The notes under the pieces: generated by a model | Told to the model about the DNA's origin: nothing | The model's database searches: none | The model's input: only the letters and a program-made list of their open reading frames with translations | NCBI GenBank assembly: GCA_041395625.1 | Contig: JAWLAE010000005.1 | Location: 229,851-293,850 of the forward strand | DNA from: CADEED01 sp041395625 | GTDB lineage: Bacteria > Pseudomonadota > Gammaproteobacteria > Steroidobacterales > Steroidobacteraceae | DNA length: 64,000 nt | Direction of reading: 5' to 3' | Made by a program: the position numbers and the translations under genes | Shown here: positions 26,082 through 34,478 of the stretch, piece by piece | Layout: each line of letters begins with the position of its first letter | How positions within the stretch are numbered: the first letter of the stretch is position 1

Positions 26082-26519
26082 ATGGATCCGCAATGGGACG
26101 ACAGCCAGCCGATCTATCGGCAACTGCGCGACCGAGTGGTAGCGATGATCCTCGAGGGCGTCCTCAAGGAAGGTGATCCGCTACCGTCGGTCCGCAGTGT
26201 CGCGGCCGAGTTCCGGCTCAATCCGCTCACGGTGCTCAAGGGCTACCAACAGCTCGTGGACGAGCAGCTCGTGGAGAAGCGGCGTGGTCGCGGCATGTAC
26301 GTGATGGAAGGTGCGACGCGCGCACTGATGAAGGACGAGCGCCAGAATTTCCTCGACGTGGAATGGCCGCGGGTCTACGCCACGATCCAGCGCCTGGGGC
26401 TATCTACCGCCGACTTGTTGACCCGCGGCGCTGCGGCCGCCCCCTCGCAACCGTTCCCGACGCTCGCGTCGCAGGGGACCGGCACGAACCAGGACGACAA
26501 CAATGACAACCGTGATTGA
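26082..26519 (+). CDS. GntR family regulator, YtrA subfamily
   Basis: 145 residues from the ATG at 26082, with GGAG 5 bp upstream; an ATG at 26046 would add 12 residues. The winged-helix domain (about 8-80) reads QPIYRQLRDRVVAMILEG, DPLPSVRSVAAEFRLNPLTV and VEKRRGRGMYVM. Only a short C-terminal helix region follows instead of a large effector domain, as in YtrA regulators, which repress adjacent ABC-transporter operons and are often released by cell-wall-active compounds. It overlaps the ABC ATPase gene by 17 bp. Confidence 0.9.
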   Translation: MDPQWDDSQPIYRQLRDRVVAMILEGVLKEGDPLPSVRSVAAEFRLNPLTVLKGYQQLVDEQLVEKRRGRGMYVMEGATRALMKDERQNFLDVEWPRVYATIQRLGLSTADLLTRGAAAAPSQPFPTLASQGTGTNQDDNNDNRD

Positions 26520-27390
26520 AGCACGCGGTCTCACCAAGAATTACGGCAGCACCCGCGCGCTGCAAGGCATCGACCTTACAGTTGAAGCCGGACGCATCGT
26601 TGGCCTGATCGGACCCAACGGCTCCGGCAAGACGTCGGCCATCAAGGCAATCCTCGGACTCACATCGTTCGACGGCGAGCTCAAGGTGTTAGGTCTCGAT
26701 CCGCACCAACAGCGTGATGCGCTGATGCAGAACGTCTCGTTCATCGCGGATGTGGCCGTGCTGCCGCGCTGGATCAGGGTGTCGCAGACACTCGATTTCG
26801 TCGCTGGCGTGCATCCGCGCTTCGAGCGTGCCCGCGCGGAAGAATTCCTGCGCAAGACCGACATCGGCATGAAGAAGCGCGTACGCGAGCTCTCCAAAGG
26901 CATGGTCACCCAACTGCACCTTGCGCTGATCCTGGCGATCGATGCCAAGCTGCTGGTGCTCGATGAGCCTACGCTGGGCCTCGACTTGCTGTTCCGACGT
27001 TCTTTCTACGACACGCTCCTGAACGATTATTTCGACAAGGAGCGCACGATCCTCGTGACCACCCATCAGGTGGAAGAGGTGGAGCACCTGCTCACCGATG
27101 TCGTGTTCATCCAGCAGGGCAAGATCAAGTTGTCGCAATCGGTCGAGTCATTGAGCGAGCACTACGTGCAGCTCATACCGACGCCGGACAATTTGCCACG
27201 GGCTCGCGCCCTCGGGCCGTTCTATGAGCGCGAAGTGTTCGGCCGCACCGCCATGATGTTCGAGGGCAGGAACATCGAGGACTTGCGGCCACTCGGTGAA
27301 ACGCGCACGCCCAGCATCGCCGATCTGTTCGTAGCGAAGATGCAGCCTGCTGGCGCCTGGGTGTCGCCGGTCGCGGAGGTGGCGGCATGA
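26503..27390 (+). CDS. ABC transporter ATP-binding protein
   Basis: 295 residues. Walker A IGPNGSGKTS, signature-like ELSKGMVTQLHLAL (SKGM replaces the usual SGG), Walker B LLVLDEPTLGLD and the switch His in LVTTHQVEEVEHL are all visible. The C-terminal ~80 residues are an accessory region. Together with the downstream ABC-2 permease it makes a YtrA-regulated exporter. It starts inside the GntR gene and overlaps the permease start by 4 bp (ATGA). Confidence 0.93.
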   Translation: MTTVIEARGLTKNYGSTRALQGIDLTVEAGRIVGLIGPNGSGKTSAIKAILGLTSFDGELKVLGLDPHQQRDALMQNVSFIADVAVLPRWIRVSQTLDFVAGVHPRFERARAEEFLRKTDIGMKKRVRELSKGMVTQLHLALILAIDAKLLVLDEPTLGLDLLFRRSFYDTLLNDYFDKERTILVTTHQVEEVEHLLTDVVFIQQGKIKLSQSVESLSEHYVQLIPTPDNLPRARALGPFYEREVFGRTAMMFEGRNIEDLRPLGETRTPSIADLFVAKMQPAGAWVSPVAEVAA

Positions 27391-28355
27391 ACGTCCTCGT
27401 GACCCTGGTCAAACGCGAGTTTTGGGAGCATCGCGCACTGTGGCTGGTGCCGCTCCTGATCGGCGTCGCAATCGTCGTGTTGGCGGCGTTCGAGGGTGTC
27501 CATGTCGGCGATCGGGTGAACATCTCGATCGATCTGGACTCGAGCGTAGCCGCAAACGATCTGGAGCCGCAGGAACGCGCTGCGCTACAGTCGCTGACCG
27601 AACTGCCGGCCAACAAGAAACAAACGATCTACCTGATGACGCTCGTGACATTTCTCACGGTCCACATGCTGGCAATCGGGATCGTCGTGTTCTTCTATCT
27701 GCTCGACTCGCTCTACAGCGAGCGCAAGGACCGCAGCATTCTGTTCTGGAAGTCCCTGCCGGTATCCGACGGTGTGACCGTCCTTTCCAAGGGCTTGGTG
27801 GGGTTGCTGATCGCACCGCTGTTGGCGATCGGCATGGCCGCTCTCACGCAGATCGTGTTTGGCGGTATCTGGGCCTTGAAGTTCGGTGGCTCGTCGATCG
27901 GCTCGGTCATGCCGGCCTGGGACACCGCTGTTTGGCTGAAATTCCAGGGGCTGACCTTGCTGGCGTTCTGTGTCGGCGCGCTGTGGTATGCGCCAATCGC
28001 AGGCTACCTGCTGCTGGTCTCTGCCTGGGCGCGTCGCAATGTGTTCCTGTGGGCGGTGATGCCGCCAGTATTGCTGGCCGTCGGCGAGAAATTGCTGATG
28101 GGCAGCGACTACATCGGCGAGTTCATCGGTCGCCGGATGCTGGGTGTGGCCGAGATTTTCAGCGTCGATGCGCGCTACAGCTCAGCCGATGCCGGAGAAT
28201 TCGGTGCGGCCGCAGTACAGCCGATCGACCGGGCGCTGGCAGCCATCGATCCTGCCGGCTTCTTTCTCACGCCCGACCTGTGGCTGGGGCTGGCCGCCGC
28301 GGCACTGCTGGTTTTCGCGGCAGTGCGCATTCGGCGCTACCGGGATGACACCTGA
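27387..28355 (+). CDS. ABC-2 type permease
   Basis: 322 residues. Six hydrophobic segments, with a periplasmic loop after the first (about 45-85). The segment LYSERKDRSILFWKSLPVSD is the conserved cytoplasmic element of ABC-2 permeases next to the ATPase interface. Translation is coupled to the ATPase gene. The substrate is unknown; homologous YtrA-linked exporters are connected with antibiotic or envelope stress. Confidence 0.88.
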   Translation: MNVLVTLVKREFWEHRALWLVPLLIGVAIVVLAAFEGVHVGDRVNISIDLDSSVAANDLEPQERAALQSLTELPANKKQTIYLMTLVTFLTVHMLAIGIVVFFYLLDSLYSERKDRSILFWKSLPVSDGVTVLSKGLVGLLIAPLLAIGMAALTQIVFGGIWALKFGGSSIGSVMPAWDTAVWLKFQGLTLLAFCVGALWYAPIAGYLLLVSAWARRNVFLWAVMPPVLLAVGEKLLMGSDYIGEFIGRRMLGVAEIFSVDARYSSADAGEFGAAAVQPIDRALAAIDPAGFFLTPDLWLGLAAAALLVFAAVRIRRYRDDT

Positions 28356-28427
28356 GATTGCCCCGCGCCGCTGCGGCAGCCACAATGCTGCTGCGGCCTG
28401 TCGCCGCTCGATCTGCGTGAGGGTGCC

Positions 28428-29075
28428 ATGATGCGATTTGCTGGACTTGCAACTGCGGTCGTGCTGTCTCTGGGAGTGCTAGCTGCACCTGCCGGAGCGG
28501 GCGAGACATTCCAATTCGATGTGTCGAAGTATTCGCAGGAACCCACGGGTTGCGATCGACTCGCCTCCCATGGCGACGATCCCTTGCACGTCGCGCCGGG
28601 GTTGGAGAAGCCGCAAATGGACCTGCCCGCGGCGATCGCCGCCTGCGAAGTCGCCGTCGCCCGCGATCCGGAGAACCCGCGGCTGCGCTACCAACTTGGC
28701 CGCGTCTACGGCTACTCGGGGCAGGGCGAGAAAGCGACCGAGCATCGCGAAGCGGCCGTGGCCGCCAACTATCCGCAGGCCTTGTTCGTAATCGGCTATC
28801 TGCACCTCGAGGGCCTCAACAAGGCGCCGCAGGATGCCTGCCGTGCGGCCGAGTTGATCCACCGTTCCGCGCAGTACGGCCGTATCGCTGGCCAACTGGG
28901 CTATCCGATGTGGGTGATGGAAGGGCGCTTCAAGGGCTGCAAGGCGCCGCAGGACAAGGCCGAGATGCTGGCGTTCCTGGATGCAGCGGCGGCGCAGAGC
29001 CGCGATTTCTATCATCAGTCGTTAGTCAAGCTGCTGAAGCAGGACCTGGCGGCCTGGCGAGCGCCGAAGAGTTGA
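28428..29075 (+). CDS. Secreted Sel1/TPR-like repeat protein
   Basis: 215 residues. Signal peptide about 1-24 (ATAVVLSLGVLAAPAGA). The mature protein contains helical repeats of the Sel1/TPR type (ENPRLRYQLGRVYGYSGQG, then YPQALFVIGYLHLEGL) and five Cys scattered through it, compatible with periplasmic disulfides. It follows the ABC permease after 72 bp and may belong to that transcript. A protein-interaction scaffold is likely; the partner is unknown. Confidence 0.75.
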   Translation: MMRFAGLATAVVLSLGVLAAPAGAGETFQFDVSKYSQEPTGCDRLASHGDDPLHVAPGLEKPQMDLPAAIAACEVAVARDPENPRLRYQLGRVYGYSGQGEKATEHREAAVAANYPQALFVIGYLHLEGLNKAPQDACRAAELIHRSAQYGRIAGQLGYPMWVMEGRFKGCKAPQDKAEMLAFLDAAAAQSRDFYHQSLVKLLKQDLAAWRAPKS

Positions 29076-29170
29076 AGTTTGTGAGCTTGAGGTCAAATCG
29101 CCCTGAAATGCCCAAATAAGACACAGATATGACGATTTCACTCGCAGATACGTCGGTGTAGCATTCGGTC

Positions 29171-29404
29171 ATGGCCGCCACAAAAGAAGACTTGTATCGC
29201 ACGGCGATGACTCTGCCCGAGTCAGATCGCGCCGATCTGATCGGTGCGCTTCTCGATAGTCTGGATGGAAAGCCGGAGGAGGGCGTGGAAGAGGCTTGGC
29301 GCGTTGAGATCGATCGTCGGGCGCGGGAGCTGGAATCCGGGGTAGTCCAAGGCATTCCATGGGACGTGGTCAGGGAGCGTCTGGCGCGCGCTCCGCGTGG
29401 TTGA
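29171..29404 (+). CDS. Addiction-module antitoxin (TIGR02574-like)
   Basis: 77 residues. The pattern LPESDRADLIGALLDSLD followed by EEAWRVEIDRRARELESG is that of the small putative addiction-module component family, which wraps around ParE/RelE toxins. The final VQGIPWDVVRERL is the toxin-binding tail seen in the family. The toxin gene overlaps its last 8 bp, the usual antitoxin-first order. Confidence 0.87.
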   Translation: MAATKEDLYRTAMTLPESDRADLIGALLDSLDGKPEEGVEEAWRVEIDRRARELESGVVQGIPWDVVRERLARAPRG

Positions 29405-29711
29405 ACGAACAGTCCACCTCCATCCGCTTGCTCTGGCTGAAGCGGAGAGAGCTTGCGTGTGGTACTCCCGTCGCAGCCCAGCTGCCGCTGCTGCGTTTAT
29501 CAGTGAATTGGACGCAGCGATGCTTGCGATTCGCGAAGCACCGCAGCGATGGCCGCCTTTCCATGTGCGATACCGTAGATTTCTGCTACGCAAGTTTCCG
29601 TTCAGTGTTGTGTATATCTGCAGGGACGAAGCCGTAGCCGTCATTGCGATTGCGCACCATCGTCGCAAGCCTGGGTTTTGGGCTTCTCGCATCGATCGAT
29701 CATCGGATTAG
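29397..29711 (+). CDS. ParE/RelE-type toxin
   Basis: 104 residues beginning with GTG at 29397 inside the antitoxin gene. The ParE/RelE fold signature is present: HPLALAEAERACVWYSRRSP, the helical AAFISELDAAMLAI, IREAPQRWPPFHVRYRRFLLRKFPFSVVY and the terminal VIAIAHHRRKPGFW. Paired with the TIGR02574-like antitoxin this is a complete type II toxin-antitoxin system. Whether it acts on gyrase or ribosome-bound mRNA cannot be read from sequence. Confidence 0.88.
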   Translation: MVERTVHLHPLALAEAERACVWYSRRSPAAAAAFISELDAAMLAIREAPQRWPPFHVRYRRFLLRKFPFSVVYICRDEAVAVIAIAHHRRKPGFWASRIDRSSD

Positions 29712-29712
29712 G

Positions 29713-30948
29713 CTAGAGAGCTGCGCTGCCAACCAACGCCGCCGCGGCGCGACGAGCTTTCTCACGCGCCGCATCCAGCGTCGCACCGCGCGCCAGCGTC
29801 ACGCCCATGCGGCGCTTGCCTTGCACCTCCGGTTTGCCGAACAGACGCAGGGCGGTGTCTGGGTCCACCAGCGCATCGCCGACGTTCTGCCAACGCAAGG
29901 CATTCGTCGCGCCTTCTACTAACAACGCGCACGAGGCGGACGCACCATGCTGTGCGATGTTGGGAATGGGTAAACCCAAGATCGCGCGCACATGGAGCGC
30001 GAACTGCGACTGGTCCTGCGAGATCAGCGTGACGAGCCCGGTGTCGTGTGGTCGGGGTGAGACCTCGCTGAACCACACGCGATCGCCTTTGACGAACAGC
30101 TCGACGCCGAACATGCCGCGACCGCCCAGATCATCAGTGATAACGCGCGCAATGCGCTCGCCCTCGGCTCGTGCGCGCGCGCTCATCGGATGCGGTTGCC
30201 ACGACTCGCGGTAGTCACCATCGATTTGCAGATGACCGATCGGCGCGCAGAACGCGGTGCCGCCGATATGCCGCACCGTTAGCTGCGTGATCTCGTAGTC
30301 GAAATCCACGAAACCCTCGACGATCACGCGCCCGGCGCCGGCGCGGCCACCCGACTGGGCGTACTGCCAGGCGGGAGCGACGTCGTCCTGGTTGCGCACC
30401 ACGCTCTGACCCTTGCCGGAACTCGACATCGCGGGTTTCACGACACACGGCAGACCGACTGCGTCGATCGCGGCGCGATAATCGGCCTCGCTGTCGGCGA
30501 AGCGGTAGGCTGAGGTGGCGAGCCCGAGTTCCTCGGCCGCCAGTCGCCGGATGCCTTCGCGATCCATCGTCAACCGCGCGGCGCGCGCCGTGGGCACCAC
30601 TGCCTGGCCCTCGCGCTCGAGTTCAAGCAACGTAGCCGTGGCGATCGCTTCGATTTCCGGGATCACGAACGCGGGTTGCTCGGCTGCGATCACGCGGCGC
30701 AGGGCATCGCCATCGAGCATGTCGATCACGTGCGAACGATGTGCCACCTGCATTGCGGGTGCGTTGGCATAGCGATCGACCGCGATCACCTCGATCCCGA
30801 GCCGCTGCGCCTCGAGGGCCACTTCCTTGCCGAGTTCACCTGCGCCGAGCAGCAACACCCGCGTGGCGCTGGCCGTGAGCGGCGTACCGATCGTGACATC
30901 CTGAGCGCCGCGCGGCGTAGCGGCTGAGCCAGTTTGCGTCGTCGTCAT
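29713..30948 (-). CDS. purT: Formate-dependent phosphoribosylglycinamide formyltransferase
   Basis: 411 residues, slightly longer than E. coli PurT (392) through an N-terminal Thr/Ala extension. RVLLLGAGELGKEVALEAQRLG, the ATP-grasp element VKPAMSSSGKGQSV and FGVELFVKGDRVWFSEVSPRPHDTG are diagnostic. PurT makes formyl-GAR from GAR, formate and ATP in purine synthesis. The stop lies 1 bp from the toxin stop (convergent). Confidence 0.96.
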   Translation of the reverse strand: MTTTQTGSAATPRGAQDVTIGTPLTASATRVLLLGAGELGKEVALEAQRLGIEVIAVDRYANAPAMQVAHRSHVIDMLDGDALRRVIAAEQPAFVIPEIEAIATATLLELEREGQAVVPTARAARLTMDREGIRRLAAEELGLATSAYRFADSEADYRAAIDAVGLPCVVKPAMSSSGKGQSVVRNQDDVAPAWQYAQSGGRAGAGRVIVEGFVDFDYEITQLTVRHIGGTAFCAPIGHLQIDGDYRESWQPHPMSARARAEGERIARVITDDLGGRGMFGVELFVKGDRVWFSEVSPRPHDTGLVTLISQDQSQFALHVRAILGLPIPNIAQHGASASCALLVEGATNALRWQNVGDALVDPDTALRLFGKPEVQGKRRMGVTLARGATLDAAREKARRAAAALVGSAAL

Positions 30949-30972
30949 AGGGATGCGATCTTAGCGCACAGG

Positions 30973-32088
30973 ATGTACACCCAGATCGAGCGCACCGCCA
31001 ACGGACTCGAATTGACGCTGCGGGGCGCGTGGCGCGCAGCCAACCTGGCCGCTATCGATGCCGAGCTCGCCAGCTTCGACTGGGGCGGCGCCGGCACGCT
31101 CGTCATTTCTGGTGCGGAGGTGGAATTGCTGGATCTCTCCGGCGCCTGGCGCCTGCGCCAGTTGCTGCAGCAGGCCGCGGCGGCCGGTACCCAGATCGAG
31201 TGGCGCACGCCGGCGCCGGAGTTGTTACAGCTGGTCGAGAAGACCCTGTCCCAGGGCGGACCGCCAGTGCCGCCACCATCATCGGAGTCGGAGTTCCAGC
31301 CGATCTCGGCGCTCGGAGAGCACGTGATGGTGCGTGTGGAGGACGCCAAGACCGGCCTCGATTTCATCGGCCGCGTGGCAGCTACGAGCGGTAAGGCGCT
31401 GGCAAGTTGGCGTCGGTTACGACCGATTTCGGTCGCCCGGCACATCTACGACACGGGCATCACGGCGGTGCCGATCGTGTCGCTGATCGCGTTCCTCATC
31501 ACCATCATCATCGCTTACATATCCGCGGAAGAGCTGCGGCAGTTCGGTGCCGAGATCTATGTCGTCGATACGGTGACGATCGGTGTGCTGCGCGAGCTCG
31601 GTGTGCTGCTCACCGCGATCATCGTCGCTGGCCGCTCGGGCAGCGCATTCGCGGCCGAGCTCGGCGCGATGAAGCTCAACGAGGAAGTCGATGCGCTGCG
31701 CGCCAGCGGCGTCAACCCGATCGAAGTACTGGTGCTGCCGCGCGTAACGGGTCTGGTGATCGCGCTGCCGCTCCTTACCGTGGTGGCGGATGCGATAGGT
31801 CTGACCGCGGGTGCGGTGCTGTGCTACTTCCTGCTCGACATGCCGATCGTGCAGTACCTGACCGAGATGAAGTCCGCGATCGGGCCCACGACGTTCTGGG
31901 TCGGCGTCATCAAAGCGCCGGTGTTCGCGCTGCTGATCGCGCTGTCGGCCTGTTATCGTGGGCTGCAGGTGCGCGACTCGTCGCGCGAGCTGGGTCGCCT
32001 GACGACCGTGGCGGTGGTGCAGTCGATCTTTCTGGTGATCCTTGCCGATGCGATCTTCGCGGTCGTGTTCTGGCAGCTCGATATCTGA
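30973..32088 (+). CDS. mlaE: MlaE-type ABC permease with fused N-terminal STAS domain
   Basis: 371 residues from the ATG at 30973. The first ~95 residues form a STAS (MlaB-like) domain (TLVISGAEVELLDLSGAWRLRQLL). The MlaE permease follows, about 120-371, with SVARHIYDTGITAVPIVSLIAF, GRSGSAFAAELGAMKLNEEVDALRASGVNP split across a conserved cytoplasmic loop, and several TM helices. MlaE permeases move phospholipids between inner membrane and an MCE protein. The STAS part, separate in E. coli, is fused here. Overlaps the ATPase gene by one base. Confidence 0.92.
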   Translation: MYTQIERTANGLELTLRGAWRAANLAAIDAELASFDWGGAGTLVISGAEVELLDLSGAWRLRQLLQQAAAAGTQIEWRTPAPELLQLVEKTLSQGGPPVPPPSSESEFQPISALGEHVMVRVEDAKTGLDFIGRVAATSGKALASWRRLRPISVARHIYDTGITAVPIVSLIAFLITIIIAYISAEELRQFGAEIYVVDTVTIGVLRELGVLLTAIIVAGRSGSAFAAELGAMKLNEEVDALRASGVNPIEVLVLPRVTGLVIALPLLTVVADAIGLTAGAVLCYFLLDMPIVQYLTEMKSAIGPTTFWVGVIKAPVFALLIALSACYRGLQVRDSSRELGRLTTVAVVQSIFLVILADAIFAVVFWQLDI

Positions 32089-32882
32089 TGATGACTGCTG
32101 CCACCACGCCGGCCAATGAGGTGCCCGCGATCGAAGTGCGCGGTCTCGTGAATCGCTTTGGCCGTCAGGTCGTGCACGACGGTCTCGACATGACGGTGCA
32201 CACGGGCGAAGTGTTCGGCATCGTGGGGGGCTCCGGTTCCGGCAAGTCGGTGCTGCTGCGGACCATCCTCGGTTTGCACCGGCCGCAAGGCGGCGAGGTG
32301 CGCCTCGAGGGCCGCCAGTTGAACGGTCTCTCGGAGCGGGAGCTGCATCAATTCAAGGCGCGCTATGGCGTCACGTTCCAGCAGGGCGCGTTGTTCAGTT
32401 CCCTGACAGTGATCCAGAACGTGCAACTGCCGATGCTCGAGCATCTGCGGCTGACCGCGCCGACGCGCGATGCGCTGGCGCTGCTCAAGATCCGACTGGT
32501 GGGCCTGGCCGAATCCGACGCGTACAAGTACCCCTCGCAGCTGTCGGGCGGCATGGTCAAGCGCGCGGCGCTGGCACGTGCGCTGGCGCTCGATCCGCCG
32601 CTCCTGTTTCTCGACGAGCCCACCTCGGGGCTGGATCCCATCAGTGCGGCCGCATTCGACACCCTGTTGATGGATCTGCAGCAACAACTCAAACTCACGG
32701 TCGTCATGATTACGCACGACCTCGACACGATCTTCAGAACCTGCAATCGTGTCGGCGTGATAGTCGATCGGAAAATGCTGACCGATACGCTGGCGGGCAT
32801 TGCCCGCAATCCGCATCCATGGATCCAGGCCTATTTCCATGGTGAGCGCGCCGAGCGCTACGGAGCGCAGCGTGGAACGTGA
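32088..32882 (+). CDS. mlaF: MlaF-type ABC ATPase
   Basis: 264 residues from the ATG at 32088 (TGATGATG junction). Walker A VGGSGSGKSV, QQGALFSSLTVIQNVQLP, signature QLSGGMVKRAALARAL, Walker B LLFLDEPTSGLDP and switch MITHDLDTIFR are the hallmarks of MlaF/Mkl ATPases. It powers the lipid transport complex with the STAS-permease and MCE protein. The 3' end overlaps the MCE gene. Confidence 0.95.
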   Translation: MMTAATTPANEVPAIEVRGLVNRFGRQVVHDGLDMTVHTGEVFGIVGGSGSGKSVLLRTILGLHRPQGGEVRLEGRQLNGLSERELHQFKARYGVTFQQGALFSSLTVIQNVQLPMLEHLRLTAPTRDALALLKIRLVGLAESDAYKYPSQLSGGMVKRAALARALALDPPLLFLDEPTSGLDPISAAAFDTLLMDLQQQLKLTVVMITHDLDTIFRTCNRVGVIVDRKMLTDTLAGIARNPHPWIQAYFHGERAERYGAQRGT

Positions 32883-33807
32883 AGGCAACTACGCGGCTGT
32901 GGGCGCATTCGTGTTGCTGGTCATCGCGATGGCCAGTTTCTTCGTCTATTGGTACGCGGGCGGTAGCGACCGGCGCAACAACGTGCGCTACGAAATCTAC
33001 TTCCAGGGCACCGTGAGCGGCCTGAACCGCGGCAGTACCGTGCGTTATCTGGGTGTCGATGTGGGCCGGGTCGCCGACATGCGGATCGATCCACGCGCCG
33101 CAGATCGCGTGCAGGTGCTCGCCGACATCGATGAGCGCGCGCCGATCTCCGAGTCCACCGTGGCCGAACTCTCGCTGCAGGGCGTCACCGGGCTGCTGTA
33201 CATCGATTTGTTAGCGAGCGCGGGCAACAAGGCGCTGATGGACCCGGTGCCGAGCGACACCTACCCCGTCATCCGGTCGGTGCGTTCGAATCTCGATCTG
33301 TTCCTCTCCAGTCTGCCCGATCTCGTGGGCCGCGCCGCCGGTACCATCGATCGGCTCAACGCGATCATGTCGGACAAGAACATCGCGGCCATTTCCGCGA
33401 CGCTGTCGAATCTCGATACTGCCGCCGGCACGCTGCCGGCCGTCGCGCAGAATCTGGACACGCTGATGACTGAGCTGCGTGTCACCAGTGCGGAGTTCCG
33501 TGCCGCCGCCAGTGGCGTGCGCAATCTGGCGGACAGTGCCGGACCGGATCTCGCGACGGCTGCCGAGCAGGTGCGCAAGGTCGCTGACAATCTCGCCAGT
33601 ACGACGACCCGGCTCGATGCGATGATCGCGGAGAACCGTGGTGATATTCGCGCGGTGCTGCGTGACAGCCTGCCGGAGTTCGAACGCCTGCTGCGCGACA
33701 GCCGCGCCGCTGCCAACGAGTTCCGCGAGCTATCGCAGAGTCTGAAGGCCGAGCCCTCCCAACTCCTGTTCCAGCCCCAATCGCGCGGTGTGGAGATTCC
33801 ACGATGA
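32872..33807 (+). CDS. mlaD: MCE-domain lipid-binding protein (MlaD-like)
   Basis: 311 residues from GTG at 32872, which has GGAG 6 bp upstream and directly precedes the membrane anchor; an ATG at 32839 is an alternative. A TM helix (about 10-30) is followed by one MCE domain (about 35-120; YFQGTVSGLNRGSTVRYLGV, and ELSLQGVTGLLYIDL). Residues ~140-300 form a long helical, coiled-coil-like tail, much longer than MlaD and more like LetB/PqiB or plant TGD2 proteins, suggesting a needle or tube across the periplasm. Confidence 0.92.
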   Translation: MEREGNYAAVGAFVLLVIAMASFFVYWYAGGSDRRNNVRYEIYFQGTVSGLNRGSTVRYLGVDVGRVADMRIDPRAADRVQVLADIDERAPISESTVAELSLQGVTGLLYIDLLASAGNKALMDPVPSDTYPVIRSVRSNLDLFLSSLPDLVGRAAGTIDRLNAIMSDKNIAAISATLSNLDTAAGTLPAVAQNLDTLMTELRVTSAEFRAAASGVRNLADSAGPDLATAAEQVRKVADNLASTTTRLDAMIAENRGDIRAVLRDSLPEFERLLRDSRAAANEFRELSQSLKAEPSQLLFQPQSRGVEIPR

Positions 33808-34478
33808 AAATGCAGACTCCGCCGCGCCGCGCTGTCCTGCCGCTCGCGTTCGCTGCGCTGCTCACTAGCGGCTGCGCCTCCGTGCTAGAGAGCAATGAAG
33901 CGCCCGTGCAGAGCTACGTACTGCGTGCCGCCGTCGCACCAGTCGACCACACCGGCCAGCCATCGGCTAACGACTTGCGCCCGGTCCTGCAGGTGCGTCG
34001 GGTCGAGGCGACGGCCGGGCTCGACACGCACCGCATCGCCGTCGTACGGGTCGACCGGCGCTTCGATTCCTATGCCGCCAGTCGCTGGACGGATAACGCG
34101 CCCGCACTGGTGGAGTCGCTGGTGGTCGAGACGCTGCGCAACAGCGGCCAGTACCGCGCTGTATTCGGCGATGCGGGCGGTTTCGCGCCCGACTACAGCC
34201 TGAATCTGGTGTTGCGTCGCTTCGAAGCGCAATACAGCGCGCAGGACGGTGCGCCGACTATTGTGGTAGTGCTGGACGCAGCGCTCGGGCGGCGCGAAGA
34301 TCGGGCGTTGCTGGCGGCATTCTCGGTCGAGGCATCGGCGCCGGCAGCGGCCGATCGGATGTCCAGTGTGGTCGCCGCATTCGAGTCGGCGACGCAGGAC
34401 GCACTCGCGCAATTGAGCGCACGCCTGACAACCGCCCTTCAGAACGTCGACAATCCCGAGCCTTCCATCAGTCGGTAG
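33804..34478 (+). CDS. ABC-type transport auxiliary lipoprotein (PqiC-like)
   Basis: 224 residues. Lipoprotein signal with lipobox LLTSGCAS, then a PqiC/ABC_trans_aux domain (about 35-215; SYVLRAAVAPVD, LQVRRVEATAGLDTHRIAVVR, SRWTDNAPALVESLVVETLRNSG). Such lipoproteins sit in the outer membrane and receive the tip of MCE assemblies. It overlaps the MCE stop (ATGA) and closes the lipid-transport operon. No MlaC-type periplasmic carrier gene is present. Its last 40 bp overlap the convergent phospholipase D gene. Confidence 0.9.
   Translation: MKMQTPPRRAVLPLAFAALLTSGCASVLESNEAPVQSYVLRAAVAPVDHTGQPSANDLRPVLQVRRVEATAGLDTHRIAVVRVDRRFDSYAASRWTDNAPALVESLVVETLRNSGQYRAVFGDAGGFAPDYSLNLVLRRFEAQYSAQDGAPTIVVVLDAALGRREDRALLAAFSVEASAPAAADRMSSVVAAFESATQDALAQLSARLTTALQNVDNPEPSISR

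Noticed and set aside
31407..32087. Upstream extension of the MlaF frame
   Set aside because: His/Arg-rich out-of-frame reading of the permease gene; the TGATGATG junction gives the real start.
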